Shown piece by piece: positions 1 through 5,253 of a DNA stretch of 55,917 bases. Origin of the DNA: a virus; IMG/VR virus record IMGVR_UViG_3300031379_000003, positions 1-55,917 of that record; one strand, 5' to 3'. Position numbers and translations under genes: made by a program. Each line of letters starts with the position of its first letter. The stretch's first letter is position 1. The notes below the pieces were generated by a model. The model was not told where the DNA came from, did not search any database, and saw only the letters and a list, made by a program, of their open reading frames with translations.

Positions 1-105
1 GAGTTGGTGGATAAAGTTATTGTCAAGTCAGACATATTGCGTTTTTCTTTTGACATGGATAAAATAATAGGATATAGTGAGATTAATATAAAAAGAGAGG
101 CTTAA
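1..105 (+). CDS. Partial CDS, C-terminal end of an unknown protein
   Basis: The frame is open from the first base and stops at TAA 103-105, giving 34 residues that end in INIKREA. No domain is recognisable in so short a tail. The stop is immediately followed by the ATG of the next gene, and a GAGAGG just before the stop can serve that gene, so the two are probably translationally coupled. The N-terminus lies outside the window. Confidence 0.6.
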   Translation, partial: ELVDKVIVKSDILRFSFDMDKIIGYSEINIKREA

Positions 106-294
106 ATGAAAGAATTTCTGAAAGAATATCTGTGGATATATTGGATCAGCTGTTGTTTAACAGTCATTACTCCAGGTAATATAATTAGTTGGTTTTTTTG
201 GTTTAAAATTTTATTAATAATAATTCCTTTAATTCTTCTTGTTGAATGGTATGTCTTGGGAAAAAATCCACCATGCAAATCTTACTCAAACTAA
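106..294 (+). CDS. Small membrane protein, two hydrophobic segments
   Basis: 62 residues. Two hydrophobic stretches (about residues 8-28 and 30-50, the second with LLIIIPLILLVEW) suggest a bitopic or hairpin inner-membrane protein. The ATG directly follows the previous stop, with GAGAGG upstream as Shine-Dalgarno. The 3' end overlaps the next gene by 22 bp. Family and role are unknown. Confidence 0.6.
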   Translation: MKEFLKEYLWIYWISCCLTVITPGNIISWFFWFKILLIIIPLILLVEWYVLGKNPPCKSYSN

Positions 295-458
295 CACTCC
301 CGGATAAACTGGTAAAGAAACTCGATGAAACTTCAGAAAAATTATGGCCTGAATATTGTTGGTGGGATATAATAAATAGAATACTGCAAGATATGAGTAA
401 GATTGTTGGAGGAAAGATAGAGTTTGTGAAGATAATAAAAAAGAGATGGTGGAAGTAA
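273..458 (+). CDS. Small conserved protein, paralog of the 47193-47399 gene
   Basis: 61 residues if started at ATG 273; an in-frame ATG at 246 would add residues with no match in the paralog. It aligns with the minus-strand product of 47193-47399: both carry a LKLTxPDK segment, a NLDE/KLDE(A/T)SEKL helix, a CWWDI core and a basic WRF/KIIKKRW tail. The family is unknown to me. The shared CWWDI core and basic tail suggest a small nucleic-acid- or protein-binding module. Conservation of the pair supports both genes as real. Confidence 0.7.
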   Translation: MQILLKLTLPDKLVKKLDETSEKLWPEYCWWDIINRILQDMSKIVGGKIEFVKIIKKRWWK

Positions 459-466
459 TACTGTTA

Positions 467-523
467 TATAATAGCTAGGTCAGTAAAGTCGACTCGTGAA
501 TTCACAATTATTGGTGACAATAA
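467..523 (+). promoter_or_regulatory. Intergenic control region: -10-like box plus two palindromes
   Basis: A TATAAT sits at 467-472, but I see no good -35 box. Downstream are two adjacent inverted repeats: a perfect 10-bp palindrome GTGAATTCAC (496-505) and TTATTG-GTGA-CAATAA (508-523). They lie just upstream of the AGGAGG of the gene at 541. The arrangement suits a repressor operator pair; the assignment is inferred from symmetry alone. Confidence 0.4.
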
Positions 524-540
524 ATTCATAGGAGGTCTCC

Positions 541-768
541 ATGATAACAATCACAGTAGAAAAAGTGAAAAAAGATAACAAAAAAAAGATAATCATCTGG
601 CAGGATACCTTTTTGCAGAAAATAGCAGAGATAATGGCTGAAGAGGAGTCGTTATTGTTTGCTCAAGACCTTATCCAGGCAGCAGAGAATTTATTACCTG
701 TGGAGTGTCAACCTGAACAAGAGAGGTTAAAAGAAATAAGAAAACGAATAGATAAAATATGTATGTAG
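541..768 (+). CDS. Hypothetical small acidic/basic protein
   Basis: 75 residues, started at ATG 541 behind a strong AGGAGG. It is highly charged: a lysine-rich segment at residues 9-17, then an amphipathic helical stretch with two alternating glutamate-rich helices, ending in RKRIDKICM. No known domain recognised. It is separated from the upstream genes by the palindrome pair at 496-523 and probably starts a new transcription unit. Confidence 0.65.
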   Translation: MITITVEKVKKDNKKKIIIWQDTFLQKIAEIMAEEESLLFAQDLIQAAENLLPVECQPEQERLKEIRKRIDKICM

Positions 769-860
769 TTTTTATAATAAAAAGAAAAGAGATAAAAAAA
801 GAAAATATATTTTCCAAAGCTCAAGATTCAGTTTTGCAAAAAGCACTTAAAAAAAAATAA
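759..860 (+). CDS. Possible 33-residue basic peptide
   Basis: ATG 759 overlaps the end of the preceding gene by 10 bp and reads 33 codons, very rich in lysine, to TAA 858-860. There is no Shine-Dalgarno, and the tract is so A-rich that a chance ORF is quite possible. Translational coupling to the upstream gene is the only support. The stretch from 861 to 970 holds nothing I can identify beyond poly-A and poly-T runs. Confidence 0.3.
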   Translation: MYVVFIIKRKEIKKENIFSKAQDSVLQKALKKK

Positions 861-970
861 AAAAATTTCACTTTTTTATTGCACCATGGTATCAGATGTG
901 ATAGGATAGAAATTAGAAAAAATTATGGGATAAAGAAACTAAAAATAAAGATAAAGTCGTAACACTCATA

Positions 971-1120
971 ATGGATGAAATGAAGTATACAACGAATAGA
1001 CCGACCGGCTGCTGTGATGCATTTGGAAAGCAATGCGAGTGTGGTGGATTTATGCACTATCAGTCTAGATATGGTGGATATTATTATGAGTGTGAGAATT
1101 GTCATACTAAAGAATATTGA
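971..1120 (+). CDS. Small cysteine-rich zinc-ribbon-like protein
   Basis: 49 residues from ATG 971. The cysteine pattern CC-x5-CxC followed by CxxC (TGCCDAFGKQCECGG, then CENCH) is typical of a small zinc ribbon. The same frame is open back to 917 but offers no other start, and no Shine-Dalgarno precedes ATG 971, so the true start is uncertain. It is followed closely by a second zinc-ribbon gene. Confidence 0.5.
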   Translation: MDEMKYTTNRPTGCCDAFGKQCECGGFMHYQSRYGGYYYECENCHTKEY

Positions 1121-1131
1121 GGAATAAAATT

Positions 1132-1317
1132 ATGAAAGACAGACGAAATAAGTGTAAGTGTGGAAAGTTTATTGCATGGAATATTGATGATAAGAAAGTG
1201 AAGTGTAAACATTGCGGAACAGAATACACTATTGAGGATGATAGCATTCTTGTTTATTGGCTAGAAGAAATTATTACAACACCTCAGCTTCAGCCTTATC
1301 GGACGGAGCCTCGATAA
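1132..1317 (+). CDS. Zinc-ribbon protein
   Basis: 61 residues, started at ATG 1132 because GAGGA lies 9 bp upstream; an in-frame TTG at 1117 is less likely. N-terminal CKCGKF and downstream CKHCG form a four-cysteine ribbon of the kind found in many small phage proteins. A proline-containing tail follows. Role unknown; probably structural zinc binding. Confidence 0.6.
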   Translation: MKDRRNKCKCGKFIAWNIDDKKVKCKHCGTEYTIEDDSILVYWLEEIITTPQLQPYRTEPR

Positions 1318-1320
1318 TAT

Positions 1321-1464
1321 ATGTCTAATAACAAACATCCCCTCACGGTAAGAATTACTCATGAAATGTGGCTTAAGCTTAGAAGACTACAGGAAGAAAG
1401 AAAAATCAAATCGATTCAAGACGCGATAACAAAAGGACTTAAGATGGTTATTGAGAAGAGATAA
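1321..1464 (+). CDS. Small ribbon-helix-helix-like protein
   Basis: 47 residues, ATG 1321 to TAA 1464, with GGAG about 12 bp upstream. The sequence has a short beta-like start (LTVRITHEMWLKLRRLQEER) followed by a second helix (SIQDAITKGLKMVI). This is the strand-helix-turn-helix layout of MetJ/Arc-type ribbon-helix-helix DNA-binding proteins. Such proteins act as dimeric repressors. The call rests on pattern only. Confidence 0.55.
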   Translation: MSNNKHPLTVRITHEMWLKLRRLQEERKIKSIQDAITKGLKMVIEKR

Positions 1465-1466
1465 AA

Positions 1467-1817
1467 ATGAGAGAACATCTGATTACACTCACTAAAAAGG
1501 ATTTTATCGTTCAGACCTTTAAGTCCAGCGGACATGGTGGACAAAAAATTAATAAGACAGATTCAGCAGTTCGTATAATTCACCGAGCTTCTGGCGCTAT
1601 TGGCGAAAGTCACACAGATAGGAGTCAGTACCGTAATAAAGGTCTTGCTTTACGTCGGCTTGCTGCTTCAGGAAAATTCAAGTTGTGGCTTAATTGGCTT
1701 GCTTATGAAATTGATTCAGGCAAGACTATGGAACAAAGAATCGATAAAGCGATGAAACCTGAGAATTTGAAAATTGAGGTGAAAGATGAAAATGATAGGT
1801 GGGTCGATGAAAAATAA
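1467..1817 (+). CDS. RF-1 domain peptidyl-tRNA hydrolase, ArfB-like
   Basis: 116 residues. A GGQ motif at residues 24-26 sits in the context SSGHGGQKINKTDSAV, the catalytic signature of class I release factors and of the ribosome-rescue hydrolase ArfB. Downstream DRSQYRNKGLALRRL matches the second conserved block of the RF-1 domain. There is no stop-codon-recognition domain, so it should hydrolyse peptidyl-tRNA on stalled ribosomes rather than terminate at stop codons. The C-terminus is charged, as in ArfB, but less basic. Its ATG is 2 bp after the preceding stop. Some other phages also carry stand-alone RF-1 domains. Confidence 0.85.
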   Translation: MREHLITLTKKDFIVQTFKSSGHGGQKINKTDSAVRIIHRASGAIGESHTDRSQYRNKGLALRRLAASGKFKLWLNWLAYEIDSGKTMEQRIDKAMKPENLKIEVKDENDRWVDEK

Positions 1818-1878
1818 ATATGAGTAAGTTTTTTATATCTTAGTTTATATATAGATATTTTTCTGGTTAATAATGTAC

Positions 1879-1885
1879 GTTGGGT
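1879..1885 (+). other. Candidate left boundary of the array (attI-like core)
   Basis: GTTGGGT fits the GTTRRRY core consensus and lies 21 bp upstream of the first cassette ORF. If it is the crossover point, the first cassette starts with TTGGGT, and its complement (ACCCAAC) agrees with R'' of site 1 (ATCTAAC) at 5 of 7 positions. No attC-type hairpin precedes it, as expected for an attI or a secondary insertion site. Other GTT triplets lie nearby, so this is tentative. Confidence 0.4.
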
Positions 1886-1899
1886 TTTAGGAGGTAATT

Positions 1900-2067
1900 A
1901 TGGCGACTAATTGGTTTAATGATACCGGCATTCCAAAATTATATCGTTGTACTGAATGTTGGGAGCTTTTTGAGGCAGATGAATTCGATTTTAATGAAGA
2001 GAAATGCCTTGAATGTGTAGAAAAAGAAGAAAAATCTAACCAAGCCACTGAAGCCGACAGTGAATAG
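1900..2067 (+). CDS. Cassette 1: small zinc-finger protein
   Basis: 55 residues from ATG 1900, behind AGGAGG at 1889-1894. CTEC and CLEC, about 20 residues apart, form a four-cysteine zinc-binding unit. The reading frame runs into attC site 1, whose R''-L'' arm encodes the last residues (SNQATEADSE). This tail reflects recombination-site sequence rather than protein selection, and recurs in cassettes 4 and 5. Function unknown. Confidence 0.7.
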   Translation: MATNWFNDTGIPKLYRCTECWELFEADEFDFNEEKCLECVEKEEKSNQATEADSE

Positions 2068-2092
2068 CTGCGGCTTATCGGCGGCGTTAGGC
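2034..2092 (+). repeat. attC site 1 (59 bp)
   Basis: R'' ATCTAAC (2034-2040) and R' GTTAGGC (2086-2092). Inner arms AAGCCGACAG and CTGCGGCTT pair, leaving one A extrahelical, which is the hallmark of attC strand-selective folding. Crossover would be between G2086 and T2087. Confidence 0.85.
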
Positions 2093-2107
2093 ACCAAGGA
2101 GGATAAA

Positions 2108-2353
2108 GTGAAGCAAGTTGAACGATACGAAGATATGAGTCCAACAGGGCGGTTGGTTATATGTCAGCAAGATGATGGAGATATGATTGTATCCATCATT
2201 CCCGACCGAAAAGAATCAAAGCATTTCATACAAAATGCTGAATTCTGTACTTTGTCGGGTGGCGGGCAATCATTAAATACTCGAAAGTCATTACAAAATT
2301 TGATGGAAGCTATTGAAAAAGACAATCAGGAGAGGCCACAAAATCGTGGCTAA
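2108..2353 (+). CDS. Cassette 2: hypothetical protein
   Basis: 81 residues from GTG 2108, chosen because AAGGAGG ends 5 bp upstream; an ATG at 2060 would lie inside attC site 1. The stop TAA is formed by the TAAC of R'' of site 2, so the gene fills its cassette exactly. It has mixed alpha/beta character with a GGGQSLN turn and an acidic C-terminal helix. Family not recognised. Confidence 0.75.
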   Translation: MKQVERYEDMSPTGRLVICQQDDGDMIVSIIPDRKESKHFIQNAEFCTLSGGGQSLNTRKSLQNLMEAIEKDNQERPQNRG

Positions 2354-2411
2354 CAAATCCCTAAACCAGACGGGCTAGTAAAACGCCCGCTGGTTAGGTC
2401 AGGCGTTAAAT
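2348..2411 (+). repeat. attC site 2 (64 bp)
   Basis: R'' GGCTAAC, R' GTTAAAT (matches GTTRRRY exactly). Arms CTAAACCAG-A-CGGGC and GCCCG-CTGGTTAG pair, with an extrahelical A and one bulge. The cassette's own start TTAGGC predicts R'' GCCTAAC, a 6/7 match. Confidence 0.85.
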
Positions 2412-2434
2412 TTCTAATGAATTGGAGGTAGGTT

Positions 2435-2644
2435 ATGAGCGTTAATTATATTGACCGTAGTAATGATGAAGAAATTATCGACATAGTATGTTCTGTAATG
2501 GATAACGGAACAGGGAAAGCTGAGACTGCGTATGAGCATATATTAATAAAACTTATGCAGCTTCGTAGAACTCCTATAAATTCTTTCGAGTATGACCAAA
2601 AGAAAGTTGATTTACATTATAAGCAATGGAAAGATGGAATATAA
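2435..2644 (+). CDS. Cassette 3: hypothetical protein
   Basis: 69 residues, ATG 2435, with TTGGAGG upstream. The stop TAA is within R'' of site 3. Predominantly helical and polar; no motif recognised. The compact fit between the R' of site 2 and the R'' of site 3, with its own Shine-Dalgarno and no promoter-sized gap, is typical of integron cassette genes. Confidence 0.7.
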   Translation: MSVNYIDRSNDEEIIDIVCSVMDNGTGKAETAYEHILIKLMQLRRTPINSFEYDQKKVDLHYKQWKDGI

Positions 2645-2708
2645 CAAATACCTGAACTCCGACCAGATATAGCTTTGCTAATCTGGCTGGTGAGCTCAGG
2701 CGTTATAC
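2639..2708 (+). repeat. attC site 3 (70 bp)
   Basis: R'' ATATAAC and R' GTTATAC. The inner hairpin uses CCAGAT/ATCTGG and CTGAAC..GAGCTCAG arms. The cassette start TTAAAT predicts R'' ATTTAAC, a 6/7 match. Its outer arm closely resembles sites 4, 6, 8 and 10. Confidence 0.85.
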
Positions 2709-2717
2709 GGAGGGAAA

Positions 2718-2939
2718 ATGAGCGAATTAGAAGAATTACAAGATAAGATGCGTAAAATTAAAACTTGGATTAATGCGTATCCATTAAGCGTTTTCCCTGA
2801 GCCTGATTTTAAGAAAGCGCATAAAGTTTTGAAACAGCACGGTATGACCCTTGATGCAATTTCAGCAAGTAATATGAGGCATGTTCTGAATGGTATCAAA
2901 GAAATAATTGAATCACATAACCAGGCCCCTGAACTCTGA
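2718..2939 (+). CDS. Cassette 4: hypothetical helical protein
   Basis: 73 residues, ATG 2718, behind CGGAGGG. Largely helical with a central proline-containing loop (YPLSVFPEPDF). It reads into attC site 4, which encodes the tail HNQAPEL. No family recognised. Confidence 0.7.
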   Translation: MSELEELQDKMRKIKTWINAYPLSVFPEPDFKKAHKVLKQHGMTLDAISASNMRHVLNGIKEIIESHNQAPEL

Positions 2940-2986
2940 CCCTCAATAGCTACGCTATTTTGGGTGGGTTAGCTCAGGCGTTATCT
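2915..2986 (+). repeat. attC site 4 (72 bp)
   Basis: R'' ACATAAC, R' GTTATCT. Arms CTGAACTC..GACCC and GGGT..GAG/CTCAG pair, with CAATAGC-loop-GCTATTTTG as the tip. The complement predicted from the cassette start (GTATAAC) matches R'' at 5 of 7 positions, the weakest in the array. Confidence 0.8.
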
Positions 2987-3004
2987 GTAAAGGAGATTAA
3001 AATA

Positions 3005-3205
3005 ATGCAAAGCGATCTATTGGAGGCATGCAAATATTTAATGTCATTTGTTCCAGATTGGGTAAAGATTGTACCCAAAGGACTTGACCCAACATTCTAT
3101 GGTACGTTGTCATATAAAGGCGATTTAGATGTCAAGCGACGTGTAGACGAGATAAAAGTATTGATAGAGAAAACAGATAACCAGGCCTCTGAAGCCGACA
3201 GCTAA
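3005..3205 (+). CDS. Cassette 5: hypothetical protein
   Basis: 66 residues from ATG 3005, behind AAAGGAG; upstream in-frame codons fall inside site 4. It has a helix-strand layout with a KGxLDVKRRVDEIKVLIEK segment. It reads into attC site 5, which encodes the tail DNQASEADS, almost the same as the tail of cassette 1 although the proteins are unrelated. No family recognised. Confidence 0.7.
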   Translation: MQSDLLEACKYLMSFVPDWVKIVPKGLDPTFYGTLSYKGDLDVKRRVDEIKVLIEKTDNQASEADS

Positions 3206-3233
3206 CCGCTGCGGCTGATCGCAGGCGTTATAA
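3175..3233 (+). repeat. attC site 5 (59 bp)
   Basis: R'' AGATAAC is the exact complement of G plus this cassette's start (GTTATCT). R' is GTTATAA. Arms GCCGACAGC and GCTGCGGC pair with one extrahelical A. Same structural type as sites 1 and 7. Confidence 0.9.
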
Positions 3234-3249
3234 TTTAGGGAGGGTCAAA

Positions 3250-3474
3250 ATGAATACAGGTGAAAGATACGGATGGGCTGCATTGAGTCAATGGGACATT
3301 ACTCCGGCCAATGCATACATTGAACATAAACTTATTGAAACAGCCTTGAGCAAAGAAAGCTGTAGGTTTATATTGGTAAATAGAATTGACCAAGGAGGGG
3401 GGTATCTCCGGTGTGAGTATATTGAGAAAAAAGATGTAACACCAGAAATATTACAAGATGCTGGACAATTATAA
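3250..3474 (+). CDS. Cassette 6: hypothetical protein
   Basis: 74 residues, ATG 3250, behind GGGAGGG. The stop TAA is formed by R'' of site 6. The product contains a probable beta-hairpin (RFILVNRID then GYLRCEYIEKK). No domain recognised. Confidence 0.7.
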   Translation: MNTGERYGWAALSQWDITPANAYIEHKLIETALSKESCRFILVNRIDQGGGYLRCEYIEKKDVTPEILQDAGQL

Positions 3475-3531
3475 CGAATCACTCAACTCAGACCGTGCTA
3501 ATCACACGGCTGGTTAGCTCAAGCGTTATAT
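3469..3531 (+). repeat. attC site 6 (63 bp)
   Basis: R'' TTATAAC is the exact complement of GTTATAA at this cassette's start. R' is GTTATAT. The hairpin tip is CCGTG-CTAAT-CACGG, with outer arms like sites 3, 4, 8 and 10. Confidence 0.9.
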
Positions 3532-3552
3532 TCTTTGAAAGGAGGAAGAGTC

Positions 3553-4098
3553 ATGAGGAAAATACCAACAATCTTTAAAAGGAACCCTGAGAATATGCGT
3601 GAAATCCTTCATGAACATCATCTTGATTGTGAATGGGTTTTTAATGGTGAAGGCGTGGCGACTCGAAAATATGACGGCACATGCGTAAAAATAGAAAACG
3701 GGAATTATTTCAAACGCAGAGAAGTAAAAAAGGGTAGGGTTGCACCAAATAATTTTATTGAAGAAGAATTTGATGAAAATACAGGGAAGCGTGTTGGTTG
3801 GGTTCCAGTAGATCGAAGCCTTAAAGAAGACCGGTGGCACATGGAAACTTTCTCAGAAAAGCTATCTGATGGCACATATGAGCTTGTCGGGCCAAAAATT
3901 CAAGGGAATCCAGAGGGATATAATGTTCATGCCCTTGTGAAACATGAGAAAGCTCAAGTATTTAAAACCGTGCAGAGAACATTTGAAGGTATATCCGATT
4001 TCATGAAAGATAAGGACATTGAAGGAATCGTATTTCACCACCCTGATGGAAGAATGGGAAAAATCAAAAAGAAGGATTATGGACAAAAACGAATATAA
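3553..4098 (+). CDS. Cassette 7: RNA ligase, DUF5565-like
   Basis: 181 residues. The start at ATG 3553 is chosen for AAAGGAGG upstream; an in-frame ATG at 3535 precedes it. Motif I of covalent nucleotidyltransferases is KYDG (K39, in TRKYDGTCVKI). GTYELVG (about 108-113) resembles motif III/IIIa, EGIVF (157-161) motif IV and KIKKKD (170-175) motif V. This order fits small RNA ligases that activate a 5'-phosphate through lysyl-AMP, as in phage repair of tRNAs nicked by host anticodon nucleases. It is the only cassette with a confidently assigned enzyme and is twice as long as the others. The stop lies in R'' of site 7. Confidence 0.8.
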   Translation: MRKIPTIFKRNPENMREILHEHHLDCEWVFNGEGVATRKYDGTCVKIENGNYFKRREVKKGRVAPNNFIEEEFDENTGKRVGWVPVDRSLKEDRWHMETFSEKLSDGTYELVGPKIQGNPEGYNVHALVKHEKAQVFKTVQRTFEGISDFMKDKDIEGIVFHHPDGRMGKIKKKDYGQKRI

Positions 4099-4150
4099 CA
4101 AGGCTACTCCAGCCGACGCAATAAAGCGCGGCTTACCGGCGGCGTTATAA
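4093..4150 (+). repeat. attC site 7 (58 bp)
   Basis: R'' ATATAAC is the exact complement of GTTATAT at this cassette's start. R' is GTTATAA. Arms AGCCGACGC and GCGCGGCT pair with one extrahelical A. This is the shortest site. Confidence 0.9.
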
Positions 4151-4173
4151 AGATTTTTTAGGAGGTTTAAATA

Positions 4174-4386
4174 ATGTTTAAAGATAGAGTAGATTGGCCA
4201 ACATTTATTTTAGGAATAGCTTGGTGTGCTTTTTTCTATGGTTTACTGGTTGCTAAAGTCGGTACAATGACAGAAGATCCTTATTTAATTACTTGGTGGG
4301 ATGCAATATGGATGCCTTTTGTTGGTGCAGTTATGCCTTTTTTAATAGGTGTTTCATCAATGATAAAACTAAAAAAATCTTTATAA
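4174..4386 (+). CDS. Cassette 8: small membrane protein
   Basis: 70 residues, ATG 4174, behind AGGAGG. Two hydrophobic segments (about residues 9-29 and 47-64) flank a short acidic loop, predicting a helical hairpin in the inner membrane with a lysine-rich C-terminus. The stop is in R'' of site 8. Function unknown; small membrane proteins in cassettes can act in exclusion or toxicity, but nothing here shows that. Confidence 0.7.
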   Translation: MFKDRVDWPTFILGIAWCAFFYGLLVAKVGTMTEDPYLITWWDAIWMPFVGAVMPFLIGVSSMIKLKKSL

Positions 4387-4441
4387 CAATTCACTCAACT
4401 CCGACCCAGCATAGCTGGGCGGGTTAGGTCAGGCGTTAGCA
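4381..4441 (+). repeat. attC site 8 (61 bp)
   Basis: R'' TTATAAC is the exact complement of GTTATAA at the cassette start. R' is GTTAGCA. The hairpin is CCCAGC-ATA-GCTGGG, with outer arms CTCAACTCCGACC and GGGTTAGGTCAGGC. Confidence 0.9.
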
Positions 4442-4463
4442 ATCCTTAAAAGGAGGATAGTAG

Positions 4464-4748
4464 ATGAGGAAAAAAGAGGAAGTTGAAGTTAAATATTGTG
4501 ATATTTGCGGTGCAAGAGAAGACGATTTGCATACCATCCTTACGTGCTGGTCCTGCGGAAAGGAAGCATGCTCGCAGCATTATCATCTTGTGTCGACCGA
4601 AAATAAGAGGCGACATACTTATCTGTGCGAGGATTGTGATAGAAAAATGGAGAGCAAACTTGATGTTTTGTTTGAGCAATTTAGCGAGCACCATAAAAAT
4701 GTCGCTAACGATAGCATTCACTCGACCAGTAAAAACGCTGGCGAGTGA
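4464..4748 (+). CDS. Cassette 9: zinc-finger protein
   Basis: 94 residues, ATG 4464, behind AAAGGAGG. CDICG, CWSCGKEACSQHYH and CEDC provide enough Cys/His ligands for two zinc ions in a RING/B-box-like layout. The frame traverses nearly all of attC site 9, so its last 15 or so residues are attC-encoded. Role unknown; possibly protein or nucleic-acid binding. Confidence 0.7.
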   Translation: MRKKEEVEVKYCDICGAREDDLHTILTCWSCGKEACSQHYHLVSTENKRRHTYLCEDCDRKMESKLDVLFEQFSEHHKNVANDSIHSTSKNAGE

Positions 4749-4763
4749 TGCTTGGCATTATGC
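4703..4763 (+). repeat. attC site 9 with altered crossover base (61 bp)
   Basis: R'' CGCTAAC (6/7 match to the predicted TGCTAAC). The R' position reads ATTATGC instead of GTTATGC: the conserved G at the crossover is A4757. That this really is a cassette junction is shown by the next cassette, whose R'' GCATAAC is the exact complement of G plus TTATGC. Arms CACTCGACCAG and CTGGCGAGTG pair. Confidence 0.8.
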
Positions 4764-4789
4764 AGATTTAAGAAAGAAGGTTCCAGACC

Positions 4790-5011
4790 ATGTTTGATAA
4801 AGAAGCATATGAACAATATGTGAGACAGCGAATCAGTCTTGAACGGAAAATAGAGGAAATAGGTGATTTTCGTGGTAGCAAAGAAGTACAAATTCAGATG
4901 CAATTTGTTGAAGAAAGACTGTTAGCAAAAATCAAACAGTTCTATTACCATGCTACTCAGGAAATGGACGCGCTTAGAATGGTTCTTATTGAAAGTTGCA
5001 AAGATGCATAA
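4790..5011 (+). CDS. Cassette 10: hypothetical coiled-coil protein
   Basis: 73 residues, ATG 4790, preceded by GAAGG. Almost entirely helical with heptad-like leucines and isoleucines (ISLERKIEEI, VEERLLAKIKQF), so probably a coiled coil. The stop TAA lies in R'' of site 10. Function unknown. Confidence 0.65.
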   Translation: MFDKEAYEQYVRQRISLERKIEEIGDFRGSKEVQIQMQFVEERLLAKIKQFYYHATQEMDALRMVLIESCKDA

Positions 5012-5066
5012 CCAGTCTCTGAACTCCGATCTGCTAATCGCAGGCGGGTTATCTCAGGCGTTAGAT
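5006..5066 (+). repeat. attC site 10 (61 bp)
   Basis: R'' GCATAAC is the exact complement of G plus the cassette start TTATGC. R' is GTTAGAT. The tip is TCTGC-TAAT-CGCAGG, with outer arms CTGAACTCCGA and GGGTTATCTCAGGC. Confidence 0.9.
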
Positions 5067-5253
5067 GGACAATATGATAAGTGCAGAAATTATAGAAAAT
5101 GCTTGTAGACAAATCATGGTGGCAATGAAAGAAGGCCAGTTTACCAAAAGGGATTTAGAATTTTTGCTTAATTTTTTTCAGCAGATAGTGAAAAGCACTG
5201 AAAAACTTCTTAATCATCCATCTAACAAACAAATGAACTTTGACCCAAAATAA
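5065..5253 (+). CDS. Cassette 11: hypothetical helical protein
   Basis: 62 residues if started at ATG 5065, which overlaps the R' core of site 10; ATG 5074 is the alternative. Neither has a clear Shine-Dalgarno, unlike most other cassettes, so expression may depend on coupling or on sequence upstream. Helical and amphipathic (DLEFLLNFFQQIVKSTEKLL). It reads into attC site 11. Family unknown. Confidence 0.6.
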   Translation: MDNMISAEIIENACRQIMVAMKEGQFTKRDLEFLLNFFQQIVKSTEKLLNHPSNKQMNFDPK

